A DNA stretch of 64,000 bases from Salinivirgaceae bacterium (GTDB lineage: Bacteria > Bacteroidota > Bacteroidia > Bacteroidales > SZUA-534), in the NCBI GenBank assembly GCA_017645945.1, contig JAGCNL010000066.1, positions 1 to 64,000 on the forward strand. The letters run 5' to 3'. The notes under the pieces are model-generated. The model ran no database searches, was not told where the DNA came from, and saw nothing but the letters and a program-made list of their open reading frames with translations. Numbering within the stretch: the first letter of the stretch is position 1; each line of letters begins with the position of its first letter. Made by a program: the position numbers and the translations under genes. Below, piece after piece: positions 54,304 through 63,258 of the stretch.

Positions 54304-54339
54304 AAAAAGCACGAGCCTTTGATTGGCATCGTGCTTTTT
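54304..54339 (+). terminator. Terminator after the 53.5-kb lipoprotein gene
   Basis: An 11-bp stem (aaaaagcacga/tcgtgcttttt) has an inner gcc/ggc pair. It is T-rich at its 3' side. Confidence 0.8.
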
Positions 54340-54368
54340 GTGTTACTGTTAGTGGTCGAATTTTACAG

Positions 54369-54421
54369 TCACAACCTTTTCCATTCTTTTTTTTGTTTTT
54401 TAGGGTTGTGAAACAGTTTGC
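54369..54421. other. Second hairpin with a T-rich loop upstream of carA
   Basis: tcacaacct (54369-54377) can pair with agggttgtga (54412-54421) around a 34-base T-rich loop. The remaining part of the 364-base gap up to carA (54422-54630) is A+T-rich and shows no gene; it should contain the carAB promoter. No carbamoyl-phosphate-related regulatory motif was recognised. Confidence 0.35.
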
Positions 54422-54630
54422 ATTTTCCAATCCGTAATAGAAATACGTAATTCAAAACCAAAACACGCATATTTTGCGTCTATTCATAATAAAATATCGA
54501 TTTTTGCGCGGTAAAAATTATAAAGTGTAAAACTGGAGATTGTGGGGCTCGGAAACAGATACAAATTTCTCGTACCCTAAAATTCGTGCTGACAATGTTA
54601 TTTTGCAAAGTGAAATCAGAAAGCGATAAA

Positions 54631-55707
54631 ATGAAAAAGGCAATTTTGAAACTGGCCGACGGCTCTGAATATGAGGGCTTTTCGTTCGGCTGCGAGCGGT
54701 CGGTGGCGGGCGAGTTGGTCTTCTACACGGCAATGACGGGCTACCCCGAAAGTTTGAGCGACCCGTCGTACAAGGGGCAGATTCTGATTCCGACCTACCC
54801 TATGATTGGCAACTACGGCGTGCCTGGCGACGAAATGGTCAACGGCGTGTCAAGGTTTTTCGAGTCGGACAGAATACAGTGTTCGGCGCTTGTAATTTCC
54901 AACTATTCAGAACATTACAGCCACTGGGACTCGAAGCGCAGCCTTGGCGACTGGCTCAAGGAATGGGACGTGCCTGGCATTTTCGGTATCGATACGCGCG
55001 AACTCACCAAAAAACTGCGTGAGCAAGGCTCAATGCTGGGCAAGATTGTCTTCGACGGCAACGACGTGCCCTTCTACGACCCCAACGCCGACAACCTTGT
55101 GGCTCAAGTATCGACAAAGACAATATCGACTTATGGCACAGGACAATACAAGGTTCTGCTGGTTGATTGCGGAATGAAGAACAACATTCTGCGCTGCCTG
55201 CTGAAGCACGACGTCACGGTGGTGCGCGTGCCGTGGGACTACGATTTCACGGCCGACGAGTATGACGGACTTTTCATATCGAACGGCCCTGGCGACCCCG
55301 CCAAATGCACGGCAACCATTGAGCATATCCGCAAGGCTCTGCAGCAAGACCGCCCGATAATGGGTATCTGTCTTGGAAATCAGTTGCTTGCGATTGCCGC
55401 TGGCGCATCGACCTACAAACTGAAATACGGTCACCGCAGTCACAATCAGCCTGTCAGGATTCCTGGCACGCACCGCTGCTTCATCACGTCGCAGAACCAC
55501 GGTTTCGCCATCGACGACAAAACGATTCCCGCCGACTGGCAGACAATGTTCGTCAACCTGAACGACGGCACCAACGAGGGCATCCGCCACCGCGAGAAGC
55601 CGTTCTTCTCAACACAGTTCCATCCCGAAGCGTCGAGCGGACCTGTGGACACGGAGTCGCTCTTTGCCGAATTTTTCAACAATATGGTAAAATACAGAAA
55701 CAGATAG
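54631..55707 (+). CDS. carA: Carbamoyl-phosphate synthase small subunit
   Basis: A 358-residue glutamine amidotransferase subunit. The N-terminal part has MTGYPESLSDPSYKGQIL; the class-I amidotransferase domain has ISNGPGDPAK, GICLGNQLLAIAAGA (catalytic Cys), SQNHGFAI and TQFHPEASSGP (His-Glu of the triad). It supplies ammonia to CarB for carbamoyl phosphate in arginine and pyrimidine synthesis. ATG 54631 is preferred because the longer frame to 54586 adds residues unlike the family. carB begins four bases downstream. Confidence 0.96.
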   Translation: MKKAILKLADGSEYEGFSFGCERSVAGELVFYTAMTGYPESLSDPSYKGQILIPTYPMIGNYGVPGDEMVNGVSRFFESDRIQCSALVISNYSEHYSHWDSKRSLGDWLKEWDVPGIFGIDTRELTKKLREQGSMLGKIVFDGNDVPFYDPNADNLVAQVSTKTISTYGTGQYKVLLVDCGMKNNILRCLLKHDVTVVRVPWDYDFTADEYDGLFISNGPGDPAKCTATIEHIRKALQQDRPIMGICLGNQLLAIAAGASTYKLKYGHRSHNQPVRIPGTHRCFITSQNHGFAIDDKTIPADWQTMFVNLNDGTNEGIRHREKPFFSTQFHPEASSGPVDTESLFAEFFNNMVKYRNR

Positions 55708-55711
55708 GATT

Positions 55712-58700
55712 ATGGAAAAATGTGAGAGAATATTGGTGTTGGGCTCGGGCGCGCTGAAGATTGGCGAGTCGGGCGAGTTCGACTATTCAGGTTCGCAGGC
55801 GTTGAAGGCGCTGCGCGAAGAGGGCAAGTTCACAATCCTTATCAATCCGAACATTGCCACCGTGCAAACATCGGAGGGCATTGCCGATTTGATTTACTAT
55901 CTGCCTGTTACACCCGAATTCGTGGAGAAGGTGATTCAGAAGGAGCACCCCGACGCCATAATGCTCGCCTTTGGCGGACAGACGGCGCTCAACTGCGGTG
56001 TAGCGCTCTATAAATCAGGTGTTTTGGAGAAATATAATGTCAAAGTTCTTGGCACGCCTGTTCAGGCGATAATCAACACCGAAGACCGCGAACTTTTTGC
56101 CGAAATGATGCGCTCGATTGACGTGAAAACGGCTCACAGTGTGGCTGTTAACTCGTTGGACGAGGCAATGAGCGTTGTGCGCGAGATTGGCTATCCTGTG
56201 ATTGTCCGCGCGGCCTACACTCTGGGCGGTCTTGGCTCGGGTTTCTGTTCGAACGACGAGGAGTTGGAGCGCCTGGCGCAGACGGCTTTCTCTTATTCGC
56301 CGCAGATTCTTATCGAGGAATCGCTGAAAGGCTGGAAAGAAATTGAATATGAGGTTGTTCGCGACAGTTACGACAACTGCATCACGGTCTGCAATATGGA
56401 GAACTTCGACCCGCTGGGAATCCACACGGGCGAGAGCGTGGTTGTGGCCCCGTCGCAGACGTTGAGCGACCACGAATATCACAAACTTCGCAGCATCGCC
56501 ATAAAAATTGTGCGCCACGTGGGCATTGTGGGCGAGTGCAACGTGCAGTACGCGTTCGACCCCAACTCTGACGACTACCGCGTGATTGAGGTGAACGCCC
56601 GCTTGAGCCGCTCGTCGGCTTTGGCGTCGAAGGCCACGGGCTACCCGCTGGCTGCTGTGGCTGCCAAACTCGGCTTGGGCTACGGCCTTGACGAGATTCC
56701 GAACGCCGTCACCAAAGTCACTTCGGCCTGCTTCGAGCCTGCGCTCGACTATGTTGTCTGCAAGATTCCGCGCTGGGACCTTGGCAAGTTCGAAGGCGTG
56801 AGCAAACTCATCGGCTCGTCAATGAAGTCGGTGGGCGAGGTTATGTCGATTGGCCGCACCTTCGAGGAGGCCATTCAGAAGGGCCTGCGTATGGTGGGAC
56901 AGGGAATGCACGGCTTTGTGGGCAACACCATCAGCGTTCCCGACCTTGATTTTGAACTGAATAACCCGACCGACAAGCGCGTGGCCGCCATCGAGATTGC
57001 CTTCGACCGTGGCTATTCGGTTGACCGTCTGCACGATATGACCAAAATCGACAAGTGGTTCCTGTCGCGCTTGGAGAACATCCACCGATTGAAACTTGAA
57101 CTAGTTAAATACAACAGCGTCAACGAGATAAGCCGCGAACTTATGGTTGAGGCCAAACAAATGGGCTACAGCGACTATCAGATTGGCAAAATTGTATTGA
57201 AAGACAGTGCGATAGACCCGCACGAGAAGGCCATTGTGGTTCGCAAATACCGTCAGCAACTGGATATTCATCCTGTTGTTAAACAAATAGATACACTTGC
57301 GGGCGAATATCCTGCGCAGACCAACTACCTTTATCTGACCTACAACGGCTCGGAGAACGACGTCACCTTTGAGCGCGACGGCAAATCGGTGGTGGTGCTT
57401 GGCTCGGGTGCCTATCGCATCGGCTCGTCGGTTGAGTTCGACTGGTGCGGTGTGGCGGCTGTCAAGAAGATTCAGCAAATGGGGTATCGCGCCATAATGA
57501 TAAACTACAACCCCGAAACCGTCAGCACCGACTACGACATCTGCGACCGCCTGTTCTTCGACGAACTGACGCTGGAGCGCGTGCTCGACATCTGCGAGTT
57601 GGAACAGCCCAAAGGCGTGATTGTATCGACTGGCGGACAGATTCCGAACAACCTTGCTCTGCTGCTTGACGGTCAGGGTGTTAATATTCTTGGAACATCA
57701 GCAAAATCGATTGATATGGCCGAAGACCGTCAGAAGTTCTCGGCAATGTGCGACTCGCTCGGCATCGACCAACCGCGCTGGAAAGAGTTGCACACCATCG
57801 ACGACATCTACGGCTTTGTTGACGAGGTGGGCCTTCCTGTGCTTATCCGCCCGTCGTATGTGCTGTCGGGTGCGGCAATGCGTGTTGTCGAGAGCCGCGA
57901 CGAACTTGAGAACGCCCTGCGAAATGCGGCTGTTGTGAGCCACGAGCACCCTGTGGTGGTGACGGAGTTCCTGCAGCGCGCCAAAGAGGTTGAAATTGAC
58001 GCAGTTGCGCAGAACGGCGTCATCAAATGCTACGCCATCAGCGAGCACATTGAGTATGCGGGCGTCCACTCGGGCGACGCCACGGTGGTGTTCCCCGCGC
58101 AGAAACTCTACTACGAGACAATCCGTCGTATCAAAAAGATTTCGAAACAGATAGCACAGGCTCTGAACATATCGGGCCCGTTCAATATCCAATTCCTGGC
58201 CAAAGACAACGCTTTGCGCGTGATTGAGTGCAACCTGCGCGCGTCACGAAGTTTCCCGTTTGTGTCGAAAATCACCAAATTCAACTTCATTGGAATGGCC
58301 ACGGAGATAATGCTGGGCAAAGAGGTGGAGCCTTACGGCAAGACGTTCGCCGACATCGACTATGTGGGTGTCAAATCGTCGCAGTTCTCGTTTGCGCGTC
58401 TGCTCAAAGCCGACCCTGTTCTGGGTGTCGATATGGCTTCGACGGGCGAGGCGGCCTGCATCGGCGACAACTACCACGAGGCACTGCTGAAGAGTATGCT
58501 CTCTGTGGGCCACCGCGTTCCGTCGCCCGACAAGGGAGTGCTCATCTCGTCGGGCTCGTCGAAATCGAAGGTTGAACTGCTCGAGGCTTCGCAAATGCTC
58601 AAGGCGAAGGGCTACAAACTCTACGCCACAAGCGGCACGGCTGCTTTCCTTGCCGACAACGGCGTTGAGGCCGAAGTGCTTCACTGGCCCGATTCGCAGA

Positions 58701-58930
58701 AGAAACCTAACGTGCTCGACTATATTGCTGCGCAAAAGATTGATTTAGTTATCAATATACCGAAGAACAACACGGCTCGCGAGTTGGAGAATGGTCATAA
58801 GATTCGCCGCGCTGCCGTTGACCACAACATTCCGCTCATCACCAACGCCCGCCTGGCAAGCGCCTACATCTGGTCGGTTTGCAAGATTGGCGTCAACGGA
58901 TTGGGAATCAGGCATTGGGGAGAATATTGA
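55712..58930 (+). CDS. carB: Carbamoyl-phosphate synthase large subunit
   Basis: A 1072-residue subunit with the two homologous ATP-grasp halves. The N-terminal half begins ILVLGSGALKIGESGEFDYSG (about 6-26); the second repeats VVVLGSGAYRIGSSVEFDW (about 559-577). ATP-grasp segments include VNARLSRSSALASKATGYPLA and ECNLRASRSFPFVSK. The C-terminal MGS-like allosteric domain starts near residue 935 (KGVLISSGSSKSKVELLEA) and ends with HNIPLITNARLASAYIWS. Complete. Followed by a palindromic repeat, so the operon is carA-carB only. Confidence 0.96.
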   Translation: MEKCERILVLGSGALKIGESGEFDYSGSQALKALREEGKFTILINPNIATVQTSEGIADLIYYLPVTPEFVEKVIQKEHPDAIMLAFGGQTALNCGVALYKSGVLEKYNVKVLGTPVQAIINTEDRELFAEMMRSIDVKTAHSVAVNSLDEAMSVVREIGYPVIVRAAYTLGGLGSGFCSNDEELERLAQTAFSYSPQILIEESLKGWKEIEYEVVRDSYDNCITVCNMENFDPLGIHTGESVVVAPSQTLSDHEYHKLRSIAIKIVRHVGIVGECNVQYAFDPNSDDYRVIEVNARLSRSSALASKATGYPLAAVAAKLGLGYGLDEIPNAVTKVTSACFEPALDYVVCKIPRWDLGKFEGVSKLIGSSMKSVGEVMSIGRTFEEAIQKGLRMVGQGMHGFVGNTISVPDLDFELNNPTDKRVAAIEIAFDRGYSVDRLHDMTKIDKWFLSRLENIHRLKLELVKYNSVNEISRELMVEAKQMGYSDYQIGKIVLKDSAIDPHEKAIVVRKYRQQLDIHPVVKQIDTLAGEYPAQTNYLYLTYNGSENDVTFERDGKSVVVLGSGAYRIGSSVEFDWCGVAAVKKIQQMGYRAIMINYNPETVSTDYDICDRLFFDELTLERVLDICELEQPKGVIVSTGGQIPNNLALLLDGQGVNILGTSAKSIDMAEDRQKFSAMCDSLGIDQPRWKELHTIDDIYGFVDEVGLPVLIRPSYVLSGAAMRVVESRDELENALRNAAVVSHEHPVVVTEFLQRAKEVEIDAVAQNGVIKCYAISEHIEYAGVHSGDATVVFPAQKLYYETIRRIKKISKQIAQALNISGPFNIQFLAKDNALRVIECNLRASRSFPFVSKITKFNFIGMATEIMLGKEVEPYGKTFADIDYVGVKSSQFSFARLLKADPVLGVDMASTGEAACIGDNYHEALLKSMLSVGHRVPSPDKGVLISSGSSKSKVELLEASQMLKAKGYKLYATSGTAAFLADNGVEAEVLHWPDSQKKPNVLDYIAAQKIDLVINIPKNNTARELENGHKIRRAAVDHNIPLITNARLASAYIWSVCKIGVNGLGIRHWGEY

Positions 58931-58995
58931 TTAGGTGTTGGTTGTTAGTTAGAAATTAGGATTTAGGAGTTAGAATTTGAAAATTGTAATATGTA

Positions 58996-59017
58996 GGGAC
59001 GTGGCGTGCCGCGTCCC
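58996..59017 (+). repeat. GGGACGTGGCGTGCCGCGTCCC palindrome, copy 2
   Basis: Identical over 22 bases to the copy at 20649-20670, including the flanking gta at the 5' side, and again followed by a T-run (eight T from 59021). It lies 66 bases after the carB stop and may act as its terminator. Confidence 0.78.
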
Positions 59018-59054
59018 TTATTTTTTTTGTCATTTGTCGAAAAAATCGCACATC

Positions 59055-59077
59055 GTTACCAAATATTGGTAACTTTG
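59055..59077 (+). promoter_or_regulatory. Operator/promoter of the parDE-type module
   Basis: A perfect inverted repeat gttaccaa-ATA-ttggtaac (59055-59073) overlaps a perfect Bacteroides -7 box TAACTTTG (59070-59077). Antitoxin bound to the palindrome would block the promoter. The predicted start of transcription is about 17 bases before the antitoxin ATG. Confidence 0.7.
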
Positions 59078-59100
59078 TTTCTGCATAAAATGAAATAGAA

Positions 59101-59343
59101 ATGAAAACGACATCGGTGGCATTGGGCAGTTACTTCGAAGAATTTGTTGGAACTGCTGTGAAATCAGGGCGATACAATAACGCAAGTGAGGTGATAAGGG
59201 CAGGACTTCGGCTGCTTGAAGAAAACGAAGAACGCTTGCAAGCGCTGAAATCGGCAATCGACGAGGGCGAGCAAAGTGGCATTGCCGCAGACTTTGACCC
59301 GATGGAGCACCTGAAAAAATTGAAAGCGGATTATTATGGCTAA
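59101..59343 (+). CDS. parD: ParD-family antitoxin
   Basis: An 80-residue protein with an N-terminal ribbon-helix-helix ([41 protein letters not shown]), the typical ParD/CC2985 pattern. The C-terminal tail ([20 protein letters not shown]) would wrap the toxin. It probably represses its own promoter through the palindrome just upstream. Its end overlaps the toxin gene by eight bases. Confidence 0.9.
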   Translation: MKTTSVALGSYFEEFVGTAVKSGRYNNASEVIRAGLRLLEENEERLQALKSAIDEGEQSGIAADFDPMEHLKKLKADYYG

Positions 59344-59632
59344 ATGGCATCTGACCCGCAAGGCCGTTGGCGATATAGATTCAATTTGGCGGTACACCGT
59401 TGAAAAATGGTCGGAACAGCAAGCCGACATATATTACAACGGGTTAGTTGCTGAATTTAAGTTGATTGCTGACGCCAAAAGCAATTTCGACCGTGAATAT
59501 GCCGAAATACGCGAAGGTCTTTTCTGCCACCATTACAGAAAACATCTGATTTTCTATCGAAAAACTGGTAACGACATATTGGTTATCAGAGTATTACACG
59601 AACAAATGGATATAAAGTCCAAATTCAGTTGA
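59336..59632 (+). CDS. parE: ParE/RelE-family toxin
   Basis: A 98-residue protein of the type-II plasmid stabilisation toxin family. The segments [23 protein letters not shown] (helical hairpin), [22 protein letters not shown] and [12 protein letters not shown] are those of ParE (R..YRVHY.IFYR..... I.I.RVLH..MD). ParE toxins poison DNA gyrase; RelE relatives cut mRNA, and the two cannot be separated with certainty by eye, but the RVLHEQMD end favours ParE. Overlap with parD indicates coupled synthesis. Confidence 0.9.
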   Translation: MAKWHLTRKAVGDIDSIWRYTVEKWSEQQADIYYNGLVAEFKLIADAKSNFDREYAEIREGLFCHHYRKHLIFYRKTGNDILVIRVLHEQMDIKSKFS

Positions 59633-59672
59633 TAATGGAAGTTGTCGCAAATATTTTCAAAAAGTATTACTA

Positions 59673-60218
59673 ATGAATAACAAAAAGCATCTTATTATTA
59701 TTGGCTATATAGTTGGTATTGTATTATCTATAGGTGGTTGTATTTTTCTTGCGGCAGAGATTAAATTATTGTGTATCATTGGATTCGGCATATTTCTCAA
59801 TCAGTTATTAAAATCAAACACAAATATTGATGCAGCGCCTTCTCTATTTGTTACATTGTTTATAATTTTTATTGTCTCTTTGGCATTTGTTTTTTTTAGT
59901 AAAAAACAAATTAAAAAAGAGTTTAACGAATATGGTAGTGTTGTAACAATAGCTGTAATTGATAATATCTATAATTATAGATTAAACCATAGTATAGATT
60001 TCCATTATAAAACATTATCGGACATTACAGTGCGTGTTAATAATATTTGTGGTGAAGAAATATCTAAAGCCAAAAGTATCAGTGATACTATTTTAATCAG
60101 GTATTCAAGATTATCTCATAACAAATACAAGGTTTTCAATTATTTCCCCACTCACGAAGAAATTCAGAAGTATAGAAATGGAGTGCTTTATGAACCTAAA
60201 AAGTCGGAGGAAGAGTAA
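59673..60218 (+). CDS. Small membrane protein of unknown function
   Basis: A 181-residue protein with two to three membrane helices in the first 75 residues (HLIIIGYIVGIVLSIGGCIF, LLCIIGFGIFLNQLL, LFVTLFIIFIVSLAFVFF), then a soluble basic part ending in EPKKSEEE. I do not recognise a family. The DNA is strongly A+T-rich compared with carB and dus. It follows the parDE-type module by 40 bases on the same strand, and might be a passenger of that module. Confidence 0.6.
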   Translation: MNNKKHLIIIGYIVGIVLSIGGCIFLAAEIKLLCIIGFGIFLNQLLKSNTNIDAAPSLFVTLFIIFIVSLAFVFFSKKQIKKEFNEYGSVVTIAVIDNIYNYRLNHSIDFHYKTLSDITVRVNNICGEEISKAKSISDTILIRYSRLSHNKYKVFNYFPTHEEIQKYRNGVLYEPKKSEEE

Positions 60219-60297
60219 TAAATGAATTTTTAACGTCGTCAATTGCGAAATCAAAAAGCATTGTGTAATATTGCAGTCCCAAAAAAGCAGGGATATC

Positions 60298-60372
60298 GGA
60301 CCCATAGCTCAGTTGGTTAGCAGCACCTGACTCATAATCAGGGGGTCGTTGGTTCAAGCCCAACTGGGTCCA
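60298..60372 (+). tRNA. tRNA with anticodon CAT (Ile2-like or elongator Met), D-arm with an extra base
   Basis: Acceptor GGACCCA/TGGGTCC, anticodon stem CCTGA/TCAGG around loop CTCATAA, variable region GGGTC and T-arm GTTGG/CCAAC are regular. The GACTCATAATC context is closest to tRNA-Ile2, whose C34 is modified to lysidine. The 3' side of the D stem reads GCAGC instead of the expected GAGC, so one C is inserted and the tRNA is 75 rather than 74 bases long. Confidence 0.85.
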
Positions 60373-60378
60373 CAAAAG

Positions 60379-60407
60379 GCACTCATCAGCGTGAGTGCTT
60401 TTTTTGT
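60379..60407 (+). terminator. Terminator after tRNA-CAT
   Basis: The stem gcactca/tgagtgc with loop TCAGCG is followed by seven T. It lies 17 bases before the dus start codon. Confidence 0.85.
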
Positions 60408-60424
60408 ATAAATTGCGTACCGAT

Positions 60425-61405
60425 ATGAGAATCAGAGACATCGATTTAGGAGAGAAGCCAGTGGCCTTTGCGCCGATGGAAGACATCAGCGACCCGTCGT
60501 TCCGCCGCCTGTGCAAGGAGCAGGGTGCCGATTTGATGTACTCTGAGTTTGTGTCGGCCGACGGTCTCATCCGCGATGCCGAAAAAAGTCTGCGCAAGCT
60601 CGACATTGCCGACAGCGAACGGCCCGTTGGAATTCAAATCTACGGCAAAGACCCTGATGCAATGGTTGAGGCCGCTCAGCGCGTTGAGCAGGCTCATCCC
60701 GACCTGATTGACATCAATTTTGGCTGCCCCGTGAAGAAAATAGCGGGCAAAGGGGCAGGTGCGGGATTGTTGCAGAACATTCCCCTGATGATTGAGATTA
60801 CGCGCCGTGTGGTGCAGGCCGTGAAGCTGCCCGTGACGGTGAAAACGCGCCTTGGCTGGGACGAGACCGACAAGCCGATTGTGGAGCTTGCCGAACGCTT
60901 GCAAGATGTCGGAGCCGAAGCAGTTACAATCCATGGCCGCACGCGCAGCCAGATGTACAAAGGCGAAGCCGACTGGACGTTAATCGGGCAGACGAAAGCC
61001 AACCCGCGCCTGCATATTCCTGTTATCGGCAACGGCGATATCGACAGCCCGCAAAAAGCCGCCGAAATGTTCAGCCGCTACGGCGTTGATGGCATAATGA
61101 TTGGCCGTGCAGCAATTGGCAATCCGTGGATTTTCAGCCGCACGAAACATTATCTGCAAACGGGCGAGTTGCTGCCCAATCCCACTATACCACAGAAAGT
61201 TGAGTTGGTGAAGCGCCATCTGCAATACTCGCTCGAATGGAAGGGCGACTATGTGGGTGTTTTCGAGTTGCGCCAGCATCTGTCGAACTATTTCAAAGCC
61301 TTGCCCGACTTCAAAGACACACGCATCAAGCTCGTGACCGAAAAAGACCCGGCAGTGATTATGCAGATTCTAGACGAGATTGCCGAAAGGTGGAAAGAGT
61401 TTTAG
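60425..61405 (+). CDS. dusB: tRNA-dihydrouridine synthase, DusB type
   Basis: A 326-residue FMN enzyme that reduces uridines in the tRNA D-loop. Characteristic segments: FAPMEDISDPSFRRLCKEQGADLMYSEFV (about 13-41), IQIYGKDPDAM, DINFGCPVKKIAGKGAGAGLL (catalytic Cys), KTRLGWDE, IHGRTRSQMYKGEADW, IGNGDIDSPQKA and GIMIGRAAIGNPWIF. All FMN-binding and catalytic positions look intact. ATG 60425 is preferred over the upstream TTG within the terminator. It lies just downstream of a tRNA gene whose D-arm is irregular, which may be chance. Confidence 0.93.
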   Translation: MRIRDIDLGEKPVAFAPMEDISDPSFRRLCKEQGADLMYSEFVSADGLIRDAEKSLRKLDIADSERPVGIQIYGKDPDAMVEAAQRVEQAHPDLIDINFGCPVKKIAGKGAGAGLLQNIPLMIEITRRVVQAVKLPVTVKTRLGWDETDKPIVELAERLQDVGAEAVTIHGRTRSQMYKGEADWTLIGQTKANPRLHIPVIGNGDIDSPQKAAEMFSRYGVDGIMIGRAAIGNPWIFSRTKHYLQTGELLPNPTIPQKVELVKRHLQYSLEWKGDYVGVFELRQHLSNYFKALPDFKDTRIKLVTEKDPAVIMQILDEIAERWKEF

Positions 61406-61482
61406 ATTTAGGAATTAGGAGTTAGGAGTTAGGATTTAGAAATTAAACCTGTTCAACTTGTTAAACCCGTTAAACTTTAAAC
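61406..61482. repeat. Degenerate TTAGGAGTTAGGA tract, with sister tracts elsewhere
   Basis: Short 6-8 base units (ttaggaattaggagttaggag) directly follow the dus stop codon. Similar tracts follow carB (58931-58960), rbr (41614-41640), the OmpA gene (38712-38740) and trmB's upstream gap (46027-46070, tttagtgattaatgtttag). Confidence 0.55.
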
Positions 61483-62121
61483 TCACTCATTAAACGCTGC
61501 CCCTACAGCACTTTGGTAGAATTCGCGGCACAGTTCCTTGCTAATGGGGTATTCTTCAACAATTTGCGTTTTCAAGTCGCAAACGTATAGTTTGTCGGTT
61601 TGCGCAATATGCAGTTTTGCGTAACGGATTGCGTTACTGTCTTGAAGTTCAGTCATATAATATACGGTGAGCTGAATCTCGTGGCGAGTCATATCGTCTT
61701 TTGTGAAGATGAAAAGCTCAAACTGGTCAAAATCGCCATAGAAGCCGTCGGCAACCTTGTGCACCTTGCTTTTGATGATGCGTTTCAATGGTAGTGCCAG
61801 CGACCAATAGCGTTTCTCAAGCTCGCCCATATATTGTCCGTAATTCAAACCATAGGCGTAACCATAAAGTTTGATTCTCTGCATGTCGGCCTCATCGATA
61901 CAAAAAATATTGTCGCCTGCCAGCTCGTTCACAAGCAGCTCCGCCTCCGTTTTGTTCTCCTTCATCGAGCGCGTCACCTCAATGCCCAGACTTTGGTTAA
62001 TATCCTGAAGGTCAGGTCTGTCAGAATTCATCAGGTGAGCATATTTGTCGCCGAGCATGGTGTGCAGCGCTATCATTGCGTAGCGTTCGAAGAAGGTGGT
62101 ATCGAATTTCGGCTCATTCAT
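61483..62121 (-). CDS. Unknown protein with a possible PD-(D/E)XK-like core
   Basis: A 212-residue soluble protein starting at ATG 62121 (MNEPKFDTTFFERYAMIALHT). RPDLQDINQSLGIEVTRSM (about residues 35-53) resembles the Asp..Glu-x-Thr arrangement of restriction-endonuclease-like folds, in which the acidic residues hold the metal. A second notable stretch is FDQFELFIFTKDDMTRH. No confident family. It stands 37 bases downstream of the tatD stop and is likely in the tatD transcript. Confidence 0.6.
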   Translation of the reverse strand: MNEPKFDTTFFERYAMIALHTMLGDKYAHLMNSDRPDLQDINQSLGIEVTRSMKENKTEAELLVNELAGDNIFCIDEADMQRIKLYGYAYGLNYGQYMGELEKRYWSLALPLKRIIKSKVHKVADGFYGDFDQFELFIFTKDDMTRHEIQLTVYYMTELQDSNAIRYAKLHIAQTDKLYVCDLKTQIVEEYPISKELCREFYQSAVGAAFNE

Positions 62122-62158
62122 GTGGGAAAGATAACTGAAAGAACTGAATTTTGATGAA

Positions 62159-62929
62159 CTACAATCCAAACAATTTTTCAGCGTTGGTGGTTGTCCGCGC
62201 GGCTACTTCATCAATGCTAACTTGTTTTATTTCAGCAAGTTTTTGCGCCACAAAAGGCAGATAACTGCTTTCGTTACGCTTTCCGCGATGGGGGACAGGT
62301 GCCAGATAGGGGCAGTCGGTCTCCAAAAGAAGATGCTGAATATCAATTTGCTCCACTATCGATGGAAGTTCTGATTTTTTGTATGTCAGAACGCCGCCGA
62401 TGCCAAGCATGAAACCCATGCTGATGGCTTTTTGAGCTTGCTCAAGCGTGCCCGAAAAGCAATGAAACACACCGCGAAGACGGTCGTCGGCAAGAGGCTC
62501 GAGTGCAGCAATGGTCTTTTCAATGGCGTTGCGGATGTGCACAATAATCGGCAGCCCCAGCTCTTTTGCCCATCTGACTTGCGTCGCGAAAGCGTCGAAC
62601 TGCTCCCGCTTAAAAGTCTGGTCCCAATAGAGGTCGATGCCAATCTCGCCCACAGCGTAAAACCGCTGGCCGCTTGCCAGCATTGTCTCAACCTGCTTCA
62701 GCCCGGCTTTGTAATCGCCGTCCACCGATGTTGGGTGCAGTCCGGCGCACGGAAAGAAATGCTTCGGGTCCGAAGCCGCCATGTCGAGCATCCCCTGCCG
62801 TGATGTTGCATCAATATCGGGCAGAATCAGTCGGTTGACTCCAGCCTCAAGGCATCGGCTGATGGCTTCGGCGCGGTCGTTGTCAAACTCTTCGGCATAA
62901 AGGTGCGAGTGGGTATCGATAAAATCCAT
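62159..62929 (-). CDS. tatD: TatD-family metal-dependent DNase
   Basis: A 256-residue TIM-barrel hydrolase. The metal motif FIDTHSHLY (HxH) is at residues 3-11, CAGLHPTSV at about 70, VGEIGIDLYW (Glu) at about 98, PIIVHIRNA, VFHCFSGTLEQA and LLLETDCPYLAPVPHRGKRNE with the catalytic Asp. The enzyme removes nucleotides from DNA 3' ends. ATG 62929 is chosen; a longer frame to 63118 would run through a hairpin and adds 63 residues foreign to the family. Confidence 0.92.
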   Translation of the reverse strand: MDFIDTHSHLYAEEFDNDRAEAISRCLEAGVNRLILPDIDATSRQGMLDMAASDPKHFFPCAGLHPTSVDGDYKAGLKQVETMLASGQRFYAVGEIGIDLYWDQTFKREQFDAFATQVRWAKELGLPIIVHIRNAIEKTIAALEPLADDRLRGVFHCFSGTLEQAQKAISMGFMLGIGGVLTYKKSELPSIVEQIDIQHLLLETDCPYLAPVPHRGKRNESSYLPFVAQKLAEIKQVSIDEVAARTTTNAEKLFGL

Positions 62930-63022
62930 CGTGACGTTGTTTTTGGCAAAAATAGGGTTTCCACAATTCTGCGGAAAGAAATGCGCTGTTGCGTTGCGAT
63001 TTTTTCTTTGTGACAAAACAAA

Positions 63023-63049
63023 AGGGACGGAAAGCTTTTTTCCGTCCCT
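63023..63049 (-). terminator. Hairpin upstream of tatD, likely terminator of the preceding minus-strand genes
   Basis: An 11-bp perfect stem (agggacggaaa/tttccgtccct) is followed on the minus strand by an A/T-rich run (ttttgttttgtc). The stretch 63050-63258 holds no gene that I can support. Confidence 0.6.
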
Positions 63050-63258
63050 CCACTTCATTTGATGAAATGAATCTGTTGCCGCTTCAATCGCGGGCTTTGG
63101 GGCCGCGTTCTCCACCAACTATGAGTGTGTAAAAAATGGTTGGTTCGGAATATTAAGGTTGGCAGAGAACGCGGCAAGCAGAATTTTTCCGCTAATTGGG
63201 AGTTTATATTATTGATAATCGGTTGGGCATGTTAAACTGTTCATTTTAATATCTGTTC

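Noticed and set aside
62930..63118. 63-residue N-terminal extension of TatD
   Set aside because: It is foreign to the family, runs through an 11-bp hairpin, and the ATG at 62929 gives the standard N-terminus.
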